Below are positions 23,717 through 34,078 of a stretch of DNA of 64,000 nt, in pieces. The DNA is from Ciona savignyi (taxonomy: Eukaryota > Chordata > Ascidiacea > Phlebobranchia > Cionidae). Location of the stretch: positions 250,721 to 314,720 of the forward strand of contig CH003212.1 in the NCBI GenBank assembly GCA_000149265.1, written 5' to 3'. The position numbers and the translations under genes were made by a program. The first letter of the stretch is position 1. Each line of letters begins with the position of its first letter. The notes below the pieces were generated by a model. That model was not told where the DNA came from. It made no database searches and saw only the letters and a program-made list of their open reading frames with translations.

Positions 23717-23903
23717 GCAAGGCACTTCACGGAGATTGCCTGAACCCAGTGGATTAATGGGTTCTACCAAATTAAAGGAACGTGCGTGTCTACACAACAC
23801 ACTGCAATAGCTTCGATAACCTGACGGTGGGTGCGAGGTGATCTGACGATTGCCCGTGTGTTATCCCCTTGGTTTTCCCATTCACAGGGATAAACATGAA
23901 TAT
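23717..23903 (+). repeat. 5'-truncated SINE copy
   Basis: Begins in 'gcaaggcacttcacggagattgcc' and continues to 'cccattcacagggataaacatgaat'. The head is missing, and the tail has decayed into 'atatatat'. It lies downstream of the minus-strand protease gene. Confidence 0.75.
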
Positions 23904-24190
23904 CATGAGATAAAACATGGATAAACATAAATATATATATCCCTAAAAAATCGGAGGCTCCTTTAATGAACACCAACAACGCAAAAATTATATTGTATTG
24001 TTGATTTTAATTTATAAGAGTATGGCCTATACAACATTAGATGTTTTTTTAATTTGCTTTGTACTTTAAAGAAATATTTTGAAAAATAAAAGAGAACTTC
24101 AACGTAAACATGTACACCTATACTGTTAACATCAAACTACTGATAATATTAAAAATTAGACTATATCCATATACGTTACTAAGCAATGGT

Positions 24191-26221
24191 TTAGTTGATT
24201 TCGTGATTAATCACACTTTCTATCCATTCGGTGAAATGTGAAATCTTGGTATAAACTCCAGGCCTGTTTCTCTTAGCACATCCATTTCCCCACGATACAA
24301 TGCCAATTTGCACCTTGGATTCTGATGTTGGATCTGTGCATACCAAAGGACCTCCACTATCGCCTTGGCAGGAGTCAACACCGCCTTCTATGTACCCAGC
24401 GCACAACATTGAGTCTTGCATGTATGTCTTATCCACCACACGACTATACATCCTCACACACTTTCGATGCGCAATAAGCGGTACGGTTGCTTCTTGTAAC
24501 ATATCAGGATAAACTTCCCTGGTTGGATTCGTAGTGCCGTATCCAGATACAACACATCTCGTTCCTGCAGGAAAGTTACTACTTGCCTTTGGTAAACAGA
24601 CTGGTATGCCGATTTTTGAGCAGTTGCGCAACCGAATTAAAGCAATATCATTAGTTGGGATAGGAAACGCTGTCCAATCTGGATGAGTATGTATGTCTCG
24701 TATACTCATTTCCTCTTCTGTGCTTTCCACAAGAGTCGTGTCATAATCCCCAAGAACAGCTGCAGTAGGAAAATCTCTCGGCAACACGTTGGGCAGAGCG
24801 ACGCAATGCGCCGCGGTCAAAGCCCAACATTGGTTGATGAGAGAGGCACCACACTTATGTGCCCCTCGTGTCCGAAGTGAAATTTGCCATGGGTGATGTG
24901 TTGCAGCTGCACGAATTCCACCTATGATGGGCTGAATCCTCGGCCTGCCGGACACTCGGTAGTAACCACAACTTGTATTTCTTTCCAGCGGAAGGTTTGA
25001 TTCTTCGTTATGACCATTTATGGTAGCAACCTCAGGAATTATGCCGTCTTTTTCACACACATATGCATTGGCATTGTTGCACATTGAATCCATCCATTGA
25101 AATTCGTAAAATCTTGATAACTTAACACATTGTTTAAGTTCTTTGTACCGCTTCCTCGCTCGCTCGGACCAATTTTCAAAGTTTAAGCTATCAAGAGTTG
25201 TCCCGTCGCTCCATACGAATTGTTCGGGCTCGTGAAAATCGTTCAGACCGATCCAGTAATCTGCAAATTGCCCACTTCTCTCACATACACTTCTACAATC
25301 ATTCACAAGGTCATGAACAAATTCAGCCACGTTAGCGTCATCCAACATAACCAATCGACCACCCTCTACCTCTATGCAGCTTTTATTAGCTACATTCCAA
25401 GTTACAAAGTTTCTGAATAGTTTATAGCACTTTCTTTGATGTCTCGTGTATCCTTCTGGGCAATTTATTGGTATTGTATCTGTGGTGTGAGTATATTCAG
25501 TAGAACTTAGAGTTGCAGTTCCTGCAGTTGGTGATATTGGAGTCGCGTTAGTCAAACAAATTCCACCAGTTTCACATCGAGATCGACTTGCTACGAACAC
25601 AGAGCCGTCAGCGCAATTGTAAACAAACTTCTGATTATTGAGACAAAGTATATACGAAGTACAATCACTGTCGTTCGCGAAATACCCAAACTTATTTTCG
25701 CATGTGAATGACACACCGCTTCGACTCTCAATCTGTAAACCCAAATCTGGCGGCATATATGGGCCTTGTTGACAAGCAAATAAATGACGCTCAGAGCAGT
25801 CGACATTCACCCATTTGTGTCCATGTCGATGAGAAGCTATAACACACCTACGGTGACTACTCATTAATGGAAAATCTGACTTCCAATTAGTATACCCAAC
25901 TTCAATATTATTGGACCAGACAAATCTACTTTCTTCGTACCTTAAACCAACCCAAAAACTGCGATCTCCATTAAAGGCAAATAAATGTTGCATGTGTCTT
26001 TGCTCGTTCGCTGTGGTTGGTTCGACAAGTACTGACCGTAACGAATCGCATGTTTCGAAAGCAGCTTGATAAGTGAACTTCCTTAAGGCCATAATCTTGT
26101 AACAGAAGGAACCATGCAAAGAAAACCCAATTTGGCAAGTTGATGACTGTAATCCATTTGCATCGCATAGGGCCAAAACATTGCATAGCAATACAATCAA
26201 AATTAAAAGTTTTAGCCTCAT
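24191..26221 (-). CDS. Secreted mosaic serine protease: C-type lectin, chitin-binding, C-type lectin, trypsin
   Basis: One uninterrupted frame. The ATG at 26221 (residue 18 of the longest frame) is preferred because it opens a clean signal peptide (MRLKLLILIVLLCNVLALC) and lies below a TATA-like box. Numbering below uses the 693-residue longest frame. C-type lectin domain 1 is about 46-167. A type 2 chitin-binding domain is about 191-239, with six Cys. A Ser/Thr linker follows, then lectin domain 2 at 271-406 (WIGLND). The S1 protease is 449-688, with catalytic His489 (TAAHC), Asp542 (NDIAL) and Ser639 (GDSGGP), and Asp633 for trypsin-like specificity. Neither lectin domain has an EPN or QPD sugar motif. 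Pro precedes IIGG where Arg is usual. Likely extracellular, in defence or digestion. The gene has no introns, unlike its neighbours. Confidence 0.93.
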   Translation of the reverse strand: MRLKLLILIVLLCNVLALCDANGLQSSTCQIGFSLHGSFCYKIMALRKFTYQAAFETCDSLRSVLVEPTTANEQRHMQHLFAFNGDRSFWVGLRYEESRFVWSNNIEVGYTNWKSDFPLMSSHRRCVIASHRHGHKWVNVDCSERHLFACQQGPYMPPDLGLQIESRSGVSFTCENKFGYFANDSDCTSYILCLNNQKFVYNCADGSVFVASRSRCETGGICLTNATPISPTAGTATLSSTEYTHTTDTIPINCPEGYTRHQRKCYKLFRNFVTWNVANKSCIEVEGGRLVMLDDANVAEFVHDLVNDCRSVCERSGQFADYWIGLNDFHEPEQFVWSDGTTLDSLNFENWSERARKRYKELKQCVKLSRFYEFQWMDSMCNNANAYVCEKDGIIPEVATINGHNEESNLPLERNTSCGYYRVSGRPRIQPIIGGIRAAATHHPWQISLRTRGAHKCGASLINQCWALTAAHCVALPNVLPRDFPTAAVLGDYDTTLVESTEEEMSIRDIHTHPDWTAFPIPTNDIALIRLRNCSKIGIPVCLPKASSNFPAGTRCVVSGYGTTNPTREVYPDMLQEATVPLIAHRKCVRMYSRVVDKTYMQDSMLCAGYIEGGVDSCQGDSGGPLVCTDPTSESKVQIGIVSWGNGCAKRNRPGVYTKISHFTEWIESVINHEIN

Positions 26222-26256
26222 ACTAAAATCATTGGTTAGGTGACTGAAAAATTGAC

Positions 26257-26264
26257 TATATATT
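26257..26264 (-). promoter_or_regulatory. TATA-like box of the mosaic protease gene
   Basis: Reads ATATATAG on the minus strand, 36-43 bases above the preferred ATG. A longer frame would start at 26272, above this box, which argues for the shorter protein. Two acceptor-like sites (TTTTTCAG and ATTTTAG) lie just upstream of the ATG and could instead serve leader trans-splicing, which ascidians use. Confidence 0.4.
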
Positions 26265-26272
26265 TTAATCAT

Positions 26273-26974
26273 TTCGATTTTACGTCATATACTGACTTTC
26301 GGTTCTTGGCCGTAACGTGACATCAATATGACTTTCACTTTAATCAGCATGAAACACGATATTCTACACAAATTTTTATGACAGAATCATTTCCTCAATG
26401 TAACCAGTTTAAATAACCTATGAAACTTAAGATTAAAACTAACGTTGAATTTTAATCAACCAGAATCACCAAACAAATTAATAATTAAACAAAGCTTATC
26501 AAATATGCCCTGTTGCAAAACAACTATATTTGCTAATTCTTCCAAGCATGACCCACATATTTTATTTGTCAATTGCGAAGTGAGAAAGCAAATCACACAA
26601 TTGCAGTTTAAGTTGCGTTTTTGTTTATCTTTCTTTCCATATACAATAATGGTACCAACAAGACAGCATTGTTTTGTTTTTATAAACTGGCCCGCGAGTG
26701 TGTGTTTGTGTTGACCTGATATTTGGCTCAATCCATAAATTAGCTTCCACTCTGGCAAACGCTATATATTTTGTCAAACAGAAACATTTGGGTAACATCC
26801 GAGTTACCAATACAAACTTGTTATCTAAGTTAATCTTTCTAAAAGTTTTAAACTAAACAACTCCTTCCTTAACAAACGCATTTTACAAATTGTTCTTATT
26901 AGCCATTTGATGTTTTAATAACAACAAAACAAATAAAAACAGCTAGCATGTTTGAGTGTGATAATTTTTTAAGG
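26273..26974. other. Intergenic, no gene seen
   Basis: Overlapping open frames at about 26445-26810 on both strands show no domain and no splice partners. The stretch is upstream of the protease gene. Confidence 0.4.
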
Positions 26975-26982
26975 GTATATAT

Positions 26983-27511
26983 CAGTGGTTTTTAAACTTG
27001 TTGGAGGTACCGAACCCCGCAAGTTTTATGCGGGCATTTACCGAATCCTTCGTTAAAATTCAATATATATATATCTGTTAAAAAACTTGAGCAAAAGTGA
27101 ACTATGCATCGGTTGTACATAAGATCTTATTATTCAAAGAAAGAAAACGAACAAAACATGAATTCCACAGAAAAACACAACTCAATAAATATTTACTACA
27201 AATCAATGCGTTTTATGGTGTTGCATTTCAGAAACAATTCTAGAAATGCGTGGCTTGACCTTGGAAAGTGCCACTCTCATGTCATTTTCGCAACAAAGTC
27301 TGTTTATTTTTTTTATTTTTTTATTTTTTTTTTTTTTATTTTTTTATGTTTTTATTTTTATGTTTTTTTTTTTTATCGTAGAAAAGGACTTCTTGCAAAG
27401 TTACGTTGTAACACACGTAGCGTGTGTATACTTAACCTAATCTCCGCTGAACCCATGATACTGACTCAACGAACCCCTGGGGTTCGATCGAACGCAGTTT
27501 AAGAACCACTG
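26983..27511. mobile_element. 529-bp non-autonomous hAT element with a T-rich core
   Basis: Ends CAGTGGTTTTTAAACTTG and CAGTTTAAGAACCACTG are inverted copies. Flanks GTATATAT (26975-26982) and GTATTTAT (27512-27519) match at seven of eight positions, as an aged 8-bp duplication. Subterminal 'ccgaaccccgc' and 'aacccctggggttcg' motifs are hAT-like. A nearly pure T stretch (27302-27375) sits in the interior. The open frames across it are not genes. Confidence 0.75.
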
Positions 27512-27519
27512 GTATTTAT

Positions 27520-29518
27520 TCTAAGACGACAAATTATTGGGACCTCCTTTTTCTATTTTACTGGAAATTTCGTATCGATTCTTGCTGGTGTAGATTTTAT
27601 AGACATCAAGTAGTACGTTTGTTACCGTTTGAAGGTTATGTTACATTGAATTCACCACGTCATTTATTACTGTCGAGTAAATTATTATAAATGAGCCTAT
27701 TATTCTTAAAAATGCCATTGTTATCGTGAGTTGCGCAATATCGGCCTCCTGTAAGATTTGGAAGTTGAAAATAATCGGTTGCTATATTTTTCAGTTAACT
27801 TGACTTGTGCCATGTGTTTTAATATTGATTTGCATTATGTATAGAAGTGAAGTTTACAAGTTAAAGTAGATTATTTTTTTCCTATCTTAAAGCAATTTCA
27901 CAACTATACTGCCAGGACATTATTGTTTCTTTTATTGCGTGGCGTCTTTTCCTCTCTCTTTTTATTGCGTGGCGTCTTTTTCCTCTCTAGGGGGCGTTCA
28001 GCTAATAATTTTTCATATTTCTTCAGTGCAAACTGACCTCACAACAGCTGTCACTCAAAATCCCGACATAGGAAATCTTAGATTTTTTCTCAATTTAAAA
28101 TTGAAGGTTGGATCTGCAACCTTAACTCAAAACCCTCCAGAATTTTACTTAAAAATTTGGGGCTCATGTAACTTCGTACATCGGCAGCTTTTTTCCAACA
28201 AAAGTGCCAGGATGCACAATCAACACCTTTATTTCAAATAGCACTGCTCCGCTTGTACAAATCTTTACAACTAAACGAGAACACTGGCGCGCAGCCTAGC
28301 ACATGCTGTTTTCAACCAAAAAAATGGGGAATCACCACCATTGTTACTCAGCAAAACACTGGTTTAAAACAATGACTCATGAGTACCACTATCGCGCATA
28401 GTCTTAATTGGTTATACGCCATCTTTACTGTTCGAGAGTGTGCAGTGTGATCTACATAAAGATGACAGTCAAGTTTAAACTAAAGTGTCACAACCAATCT
28501 GCACTATTATAATCGGATCCTTGCTCCAGCATCATTAGTATTTTAGATTATCTAGCCATTCACTTGTTTGTTTTTTGTTTTGTTCTTTTATTTTTGTTAT
28601 TTATGGTGCACTACTGTAGAGCTCCTTTCTAAATAAAAAAAATGGATTATTTAATGTTAAAATGCCCTGGTAAGTGTGCTTGAAACTAATAGTGTCAATT
28701 GACAATAGTAGTGAAATTTCATTTTAGGATTTTTTTTTCTTTTTCCACTCTGGTCCACGCTTTCGGGCCACACCTTCTCCCAAGACCGGCCCCCTTACAG
28801 TATTGGTCGCGCATTACCGCACACTCTTCTTCAGGGCTCTATAACGTTTGATCGTTATTACATTTTGTGTGCTCATTATTGTTATTGTTCTTTCGCTGAG
28901 GTTTGGCGGCTGCGTTTACTATATCTATTAAATTATATCAATTTTTAAATGACATGTTTTAACGACTGCTCGTTTTTCCGTTTTTTCCTGTTCCCGTGTC
29001 GTGATTTTATTCGTTTGCCAATTTTTAATAGTGGGTCAAAAATAAATAAACTAAAAACTAAACGTTCGAAAGAAACAAATAAAACGAAATAAAAATAGAC
29101 ACTTGACCCATTATACTAACCTAAAATAACTAACATTACAGCAGTATAAGAACTAGTAGAACTTTTAAGATTTGAGTTGTTTTTCTTGGTTTAATGGTAA
29201 ACCCACAAGAATATATATATTTTTTACTGAATATTAATAACAAGGTTAAATTGTTAACTCGGGACCGATTATTTATGCTTGCAGAAACAATAATATATAC
29301 CAAACGTGGCTGGGTAAGATTGGGGCCCATATATATTTCTGATTGCAGAAACAGATTGTGCAAGCGAAATGAGTTATAGAAATGGGCGTGGTTTAAACGT
29401 GATTGACACTTTCAAGTTCTTTGTTTTATTTCTTCGTAGAAGAAACAACGAGGTCGAATGTTGAATTTATTTAAAAAAAATAAAAACAACTGATTCTGTT
29501 TAATACTTTCGTATCTTA
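27520..29518. other. Intergenic, no gene seen
   Basis: About 2 kb without a supported gene. It contains a short direct repeat at 27935-27990 ('ttttattgcgtggcgtctttt' in near-copies about 25 bases apart) and a segment at 29262-29345 ('tatttatgcttgcagaaaca', 'ggggcccatatatatttc') related to the ends of the inverted-repeat element at 30938-33497. Confidence 0.4.
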
Positions 29519-29783
29519 GCTTGGTGGATAAGTGCACAAATTGTTGGGTTGATGCTTCGAAGCTTGTCGCTAGCTAGTCAGTTGTCTTTGAGCAAGTCAC
29601 TTAACATACATTGCCTGAACCCAGTGGATTAATGGGTTCTACCAAATTAAAGAAACGTGTGAATCATACACAACAAACTGCAATAACTCCGGTAACCCGA
29701 CGGTGGGCGCGAGATGATCTGACGATTGCCCGTGTGTTAACCCCCTTGGGTTTCCCATTCACGGGGATAAACACAAATATCGT
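29519..29783 (+). repeat. SINE copy with diverged head
   Basis: The tRNA-like head is heavily changed ('ttggtggataagtgcac'), but 'gtcgctagctagtcagttg', the middle block and the 3' module are clear, ending at 'ataaacacaaatatcg'. The TATCC tail is lost. Confidence 0.75.
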
Positions 29784-30022
29784 ATAAACGTTCAAACACA
29801 AACTTCCAAGACAAATGAGCTCCATGTGATTTCCATAAGGTCGTTTATATTCCTACAGAACTATCAAGTTTTGTCCTTTAAACTATATGTAAACATTTTA
29901 TTGGTTGTTTTAACTTATACGTTGCACACGACACATGGTGATGATGAACTTGGTGAAGAGATTTGAATTATATTCATCATATATGACGTCAACAATGTAC
30001 GTATGGTGGATGGTTGATCTGA

Positions 30023-30297
30023 ATAGGATATTCATGTTTATCCCCGTGAATGGGAAAACCAAGGGGGTTAACACACGGGCAATCGTCAGATCACCTCGCG
30101 CCCATCGTCGGGTTACCGGAGCTATTGCAGTGTGTTGTATATGATAGACACGTTCCTTCAATTTAGTAGAACCCATTAATCTGCTGGGTTCAGGCAATGT
30201 CCGTAAAGTGCCTTGCCCAAGGACACAACCGACTAGCTAGCGATCAGTTTCGCACCTGCAACCTTTCGATTGAAAGGCGACGCACCTAACCGCTGAA
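30023..30297 (-). repeat. SINE copy, minus strand, nearly complete
   Basis: In reverse: tail 'aggatattcatgtttatcccc', 3' module 'gggggttaacacacgggca', 'gcgcccatcgtcgggttacc', middle block, 'gcgatcagtttcgcacctgc' and 'ggcgacgcacctaaccgctg'. It lies about 240 bases from the plus-strand copy at 29519, so the two can form a hairpin. Confidence 0.8.
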
Positions 30298-30937
30298 TAT
30301 AAGTGGGTCACGTGTTGAACCATGCGAGTGTTGTGTTTCTAGGATGTATATCGAACACAGGTGGAAGAGTGTAAACATAGTCCGACGTCCGAATTCTCCT
30401 TATGTTCTTGATAAGGTTGATAATTTTCTAATGTGATCACGTTCTTAGCAACGCCTAGCCATTTGTTTCAATACGTCGGATTATTGTGCGTAAGTGCGTA
30501 TCTTTATAGTGTTCCAATGGTCATATACAGTAATCGTTTCTTGTGGAGTTTATTTAATATGATGCTTGTTTATTTTAATTGAGTCGTTTAAGAAACATTA
30601 AGTTAGGTTAAAACAATACAAATAAACCCTCAATATTATGGAAAATACAAAATTTAGTTTATGTATATTCATTGGACAAAAAATATAGCATATCGTTAAG
30701 CAGAAACCGTTAGCTTAAAGAAATGGGTTTTAAATATTCGTTTTCCTTCTATTTCTATCCCTTCATGAATGTTTTCAATTAATTCAAGTAAGTGAGTTGT
30801 TTTTTGTTGGTAATTTTAATTATTCCTGACATTATGTGAACGGTGTTGTAGTTATGCCCCTCCCCCCTACAACTAAGTTCTTTACAACTCGTGTATTAGA
30901 ATCAAACAACAGACAGTTTTCACAATTAGGATTGAAA
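30298..30937. other. Intergenic, nothing recognised
   Basis: AT-rich DNA between a SINE and the inverted-repeat element. No open frame of note. Confidence 0.4.
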
Positions 30938-33497
30938 CTAGAAAGTGTTAACCACGTGTTTAACCACCACTATTTGTAAAACACATGTCGTATGCCTTAT
31001 ATTAATGCTACAGGGTCCCTTACCTCAATTTGTATTTTATACACCGAGTATGTTGTTTGTTTCTGCAAGCAGAAACGCATGGGTCCCGTAGTTAACCAAT
31101 CAAACTTATTTTCCATGTGCAGTTAAATAAAAGATAAACGTCTCAAATTAACGAACATTTCACCACAAAGATTTATTTTTTCATGGTTTTAGAAAATTCC
31201 CCTGGGTTTAGCAGACAAGTTTCTGTTTTTATAAGTGACTCATGTTATGTAATAATTTTTAAAGTTTTAGTCTGATTTGTAGACTGCTTATTGAAGATGT
31301 CAGTGCGATATGACATGCCTGTTACAATCGTAATTCAGAAACATATCTTCGTTTTCAAGGAAATTACCCTAAGTAAATGTTTTCTTTTTATAATTGGCAC
31401 ATAGTGTCTAATGCTCTAACATTTTACCGAATCTGATCAACATTGGAGCAGCCGTTCAAGCGCTATGTCCCTAAAAGCTAATTTATTAGAAAAAAAACGT
31501 TTTGGTTTTTAACGTCTCAGGGGAATTCCCCTGGATTCATTACCCAAAATTTTTGTTTCTGCATATCTAACCCATGTTGTCTTACAAATGTCCAATTTTC
31601 ATTGCGATTTCATTACTTCTTTTGGTAGATGTCGGAGCGACATGACATGCTTGTCACAACCATGATTTGAGAACATATCCTATTTTTTGGGGGATTTTCC
31701 CAGATAATTTTATTATTTCTTCTAAGTCAGGGGTTCTTAAACTAGGGGGCGCGTGAAAGCTCTTCAAGGGGGCGCAAGCATGACAGTGACATATTGATGA
31801 AGTGAATTTTCGGCACTTGTGAGTATAAAGACAAAATGTCGTAACAAACTGGAATGCGAAGCAGATCTTCGATGTTCGTTGTCTTCAACAAAGCCTTGAA
31901 TTAAACGACTAGTTTCGCAAAAACAGTTGCATCCTTCACACTAAGCAGGGTTATGGCAAATAAGTTATTGTTCTATTTTTCGTAAATTCGATTTTTGAGT
32001 AGGTGAGGCGTTAGCATGAATCACGAATCTCAAAGGGGGCGCGACTGAAAAAGTTTAAGAACCACTGTTCTAAGTGTTAAATCAGTGACAAATGCACTTA
32101 CATTCCACGAAATCTGATTTAAATTGTAACAGCCGTTCAAGCGCTATGCCCAAAAACGGCTAATTTTTTTAGAAAAAACTAGCGTTTTGGTTTTTAACGC
32201 CCCAGGGGAATTCCCCTGGATTTATCACCCACAATTTCGGTTTCTGCATATCTAGACCATGTTGTCTAACGAATGGCCAACTTTTATTGCGATTTCATTA
32301 CTTCTTCTGGTAGATGTTGGGGCGACATGGCATGCCTGTCACAATCATGATTTCAGTACAAAATCGATTTTTTAGGGTATTTTCCTAGGTAAATTTTTTA
32401 TTTCTTCCAAGTGTTAAATCAGTGACTAATACACTTACTTTTCACCAAATATGATTCAAATTATAGTAGCCGTTCAAGCGCTATGCCACAAAAAAACTAA
32501 ATTTTTCATAAAAAATACCGTTTTGGTTTTTAACCTCCCAGGGGAATTCCCCTTGATTTATTACCCAATAACCGGTTGCTTCAATCTGATTCAAATTTGG
32601 TGGAATGTAAGTGCATTACCTACTAATTTAACAGTTAGAAAAAATAAAAAAAAATATTCAGGGAAATACCCTAAAAATAAGATTTTGTTCTCAAATCATG
32701 ATTGTGACATGCATGGCATGACGCCCCGACATCTACCAAAAGGAATAATTAAATAGTAATAAAGCTTTGTCATTTGTTAGACAACATGGTCTAGATACAC
32801 AGGAGCAAAATTGTGGGTGATAAATCAAGGGGAACTCCCCTGGAGACGTTAAAATCCAAAACGGTTATTTTTCTAAAAAAATGGCTTTTCGGAACATAGC
32901 GTTTAACCAGCTGCTCTAATTTTGATCAGATTTGGTGGAATGCTGGATCGTTAGCCACCTTGTGTAACTTAAAAGAAAGAAAACATTTACTTAGGGTAAC
33001 TCCCTTAAAAACGAAAAGATGTTCCTGATTCATGATTGTGACAGGCATGCCACATTGCACTGACATCTCCAACAAGGATTCGTCAAATCGGATTAAAACT
33101 TTAAGAATTGATAGTTAACATGACCCACATATGTAAAAACATAAACTTATTTATCAAGCTCATGGGGGAATTCCCCGAAGCCATGAAAACTAAATCGAAC
33201 TATTTTAGGAATTTAGCTTTATTTCAATACAGCACTTAAAAAAAGCTTTAATTTAAAACATTTGTGATGAAATCTTTGTAAACCTATCACGATTGTTCTT
33301 TTTACCTACACATGGAGAAGAAGTTTGGTTTGATAACTATGGGACCCATGAGTTTATGCTTGCAGAAACAATAACTACATACACAGCGTATAAAATACAA
33401 AATGTAGGTTAGGGGACCCTGTAGCATGAATATATGGCATACGACATTGTGTTTTACAAATCAGTGATGGTTAAACCAAGTGGTTGACACTCTCTAG
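30938..33497. mobile_element. 2.6-kb inverted-repeat element with internal tandem units
   Basis: Outer ends pair: 'ctagaaagtgttaaccacgt' (30938) with 'tggttgacactctctag' (33481-33497), then 'cgtatgcc' with 'ggcatacg' and 'acagggtccctta' with 'aggggaccctgt'. Inside, three head-to-tail units of about 335 bp face two partial units in the opposite orientation. Each unit carries the palindrome CCAGGGGAATTCCCCTGG or a variant, and the left-hand units carry 'cagccgttcaagcgctatg'. A hAT element (31728-32067) sits in the first unit. No transposase was seen. Related pieces lie at 6840-7520, 29262-29345 and 51740-52410. Confidence 0.75.
31728..32067. mobile_element. 340-bp non-autonomous hAT element nested in the inverted-repeat element
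   Basis: Ends CAGGGGTTCTTAAACTAG and AAGTTTAAGAACCACTG, with a perfect 8-bp duplication TTCTAAGT (31720-31727 and 32068-32075). Both ends have 'gggggcgcg' motifs. Removing it restores the 330-bp spacing of the host repeat unit, which supports the boundaries. Confidence 0.88.
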
Positions 33498-33504
33498 TTG
33501 TAAT

Positions 33505-33640
33505 AAATATATGTTGTATTTTTTTTACCGAGCCAAGTTTCTACACATGATGGGCTCATCACCAGGATTTTTTTTGTATAAGAGTTGGTTAATTTATCGG
33601 TCGCGTTAACCATTCGGCCAAACGACCGTACAATAATATG
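33505..33640 (-). repeat. Copy of the second tRNA-like repeat family
   Basis: On the minus strand: 'ttggccgaatggttaacgcg' (box A-like), then 'ctggtgatgagcccatcat', 'gaaacttggctcggt' and an A run. Parallel to 23365-23490. It abuts the right end of the inverted-repeat element. Confidence 0.55.
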
Positions 33641-34078
33641 TTGTATTCGCCAGTATAGTGAAATTTTGGGTCGTCTTTGTATTGTTGTAACTTTTGCCTG
33701 TGGTCCGTACGGGCTCCAAGTCATTTCGTATCTTTTATTTTTCCTGTATGTCGTCGAAAATATATTAGATCGTTTCAAATTAAACTGTGATATTAATTCT
33801 TTAACCCATTATCCATTTTAACTAGCGAGCTGAACAGAACGCCTAACCCAATTTCTCATACATACAGCGATTTTAAAGTAGACATCTATGGTGTACGGTA
33901 ACTATTGATGATCAGTAATATCGACTCGCAATCTAATGTTTGTCACAGCTGAATGATCACTTACATGAACCTTACCACGATTTTCGCGCGTAAGAGTTAT
34001 GCCCATTTTTACCTGTCATATATACGTTTTATTTGTTTAGAATTTTCACTTTAGTGATTATGAACTAAAAGTAAATCA
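33641..34078. other. Upstream region of RANBP2
   Basis: Contains no clear TATA box. Two acceptor-like sites, ATTTGTTTAG (34030-34039) and TTTTCACTTTAG (34043-34054), precede the RANBP2 ATG, so leader trans-splicing or a 5'-UTR intron is possible. Confidence 0.35.

Noticed and set aside
26222-26272. Longer start for the mosaic protease
   Set aside because: It would place 17 residues before the signal peptide and its ATG lies above the TATA-like box.
27104-27502. 132-codon plus-strand frame with a Phe-rich run
   Set aside because: It lies in a hAT element and the Phe run is only the poly-T stretch at 27302-27375.
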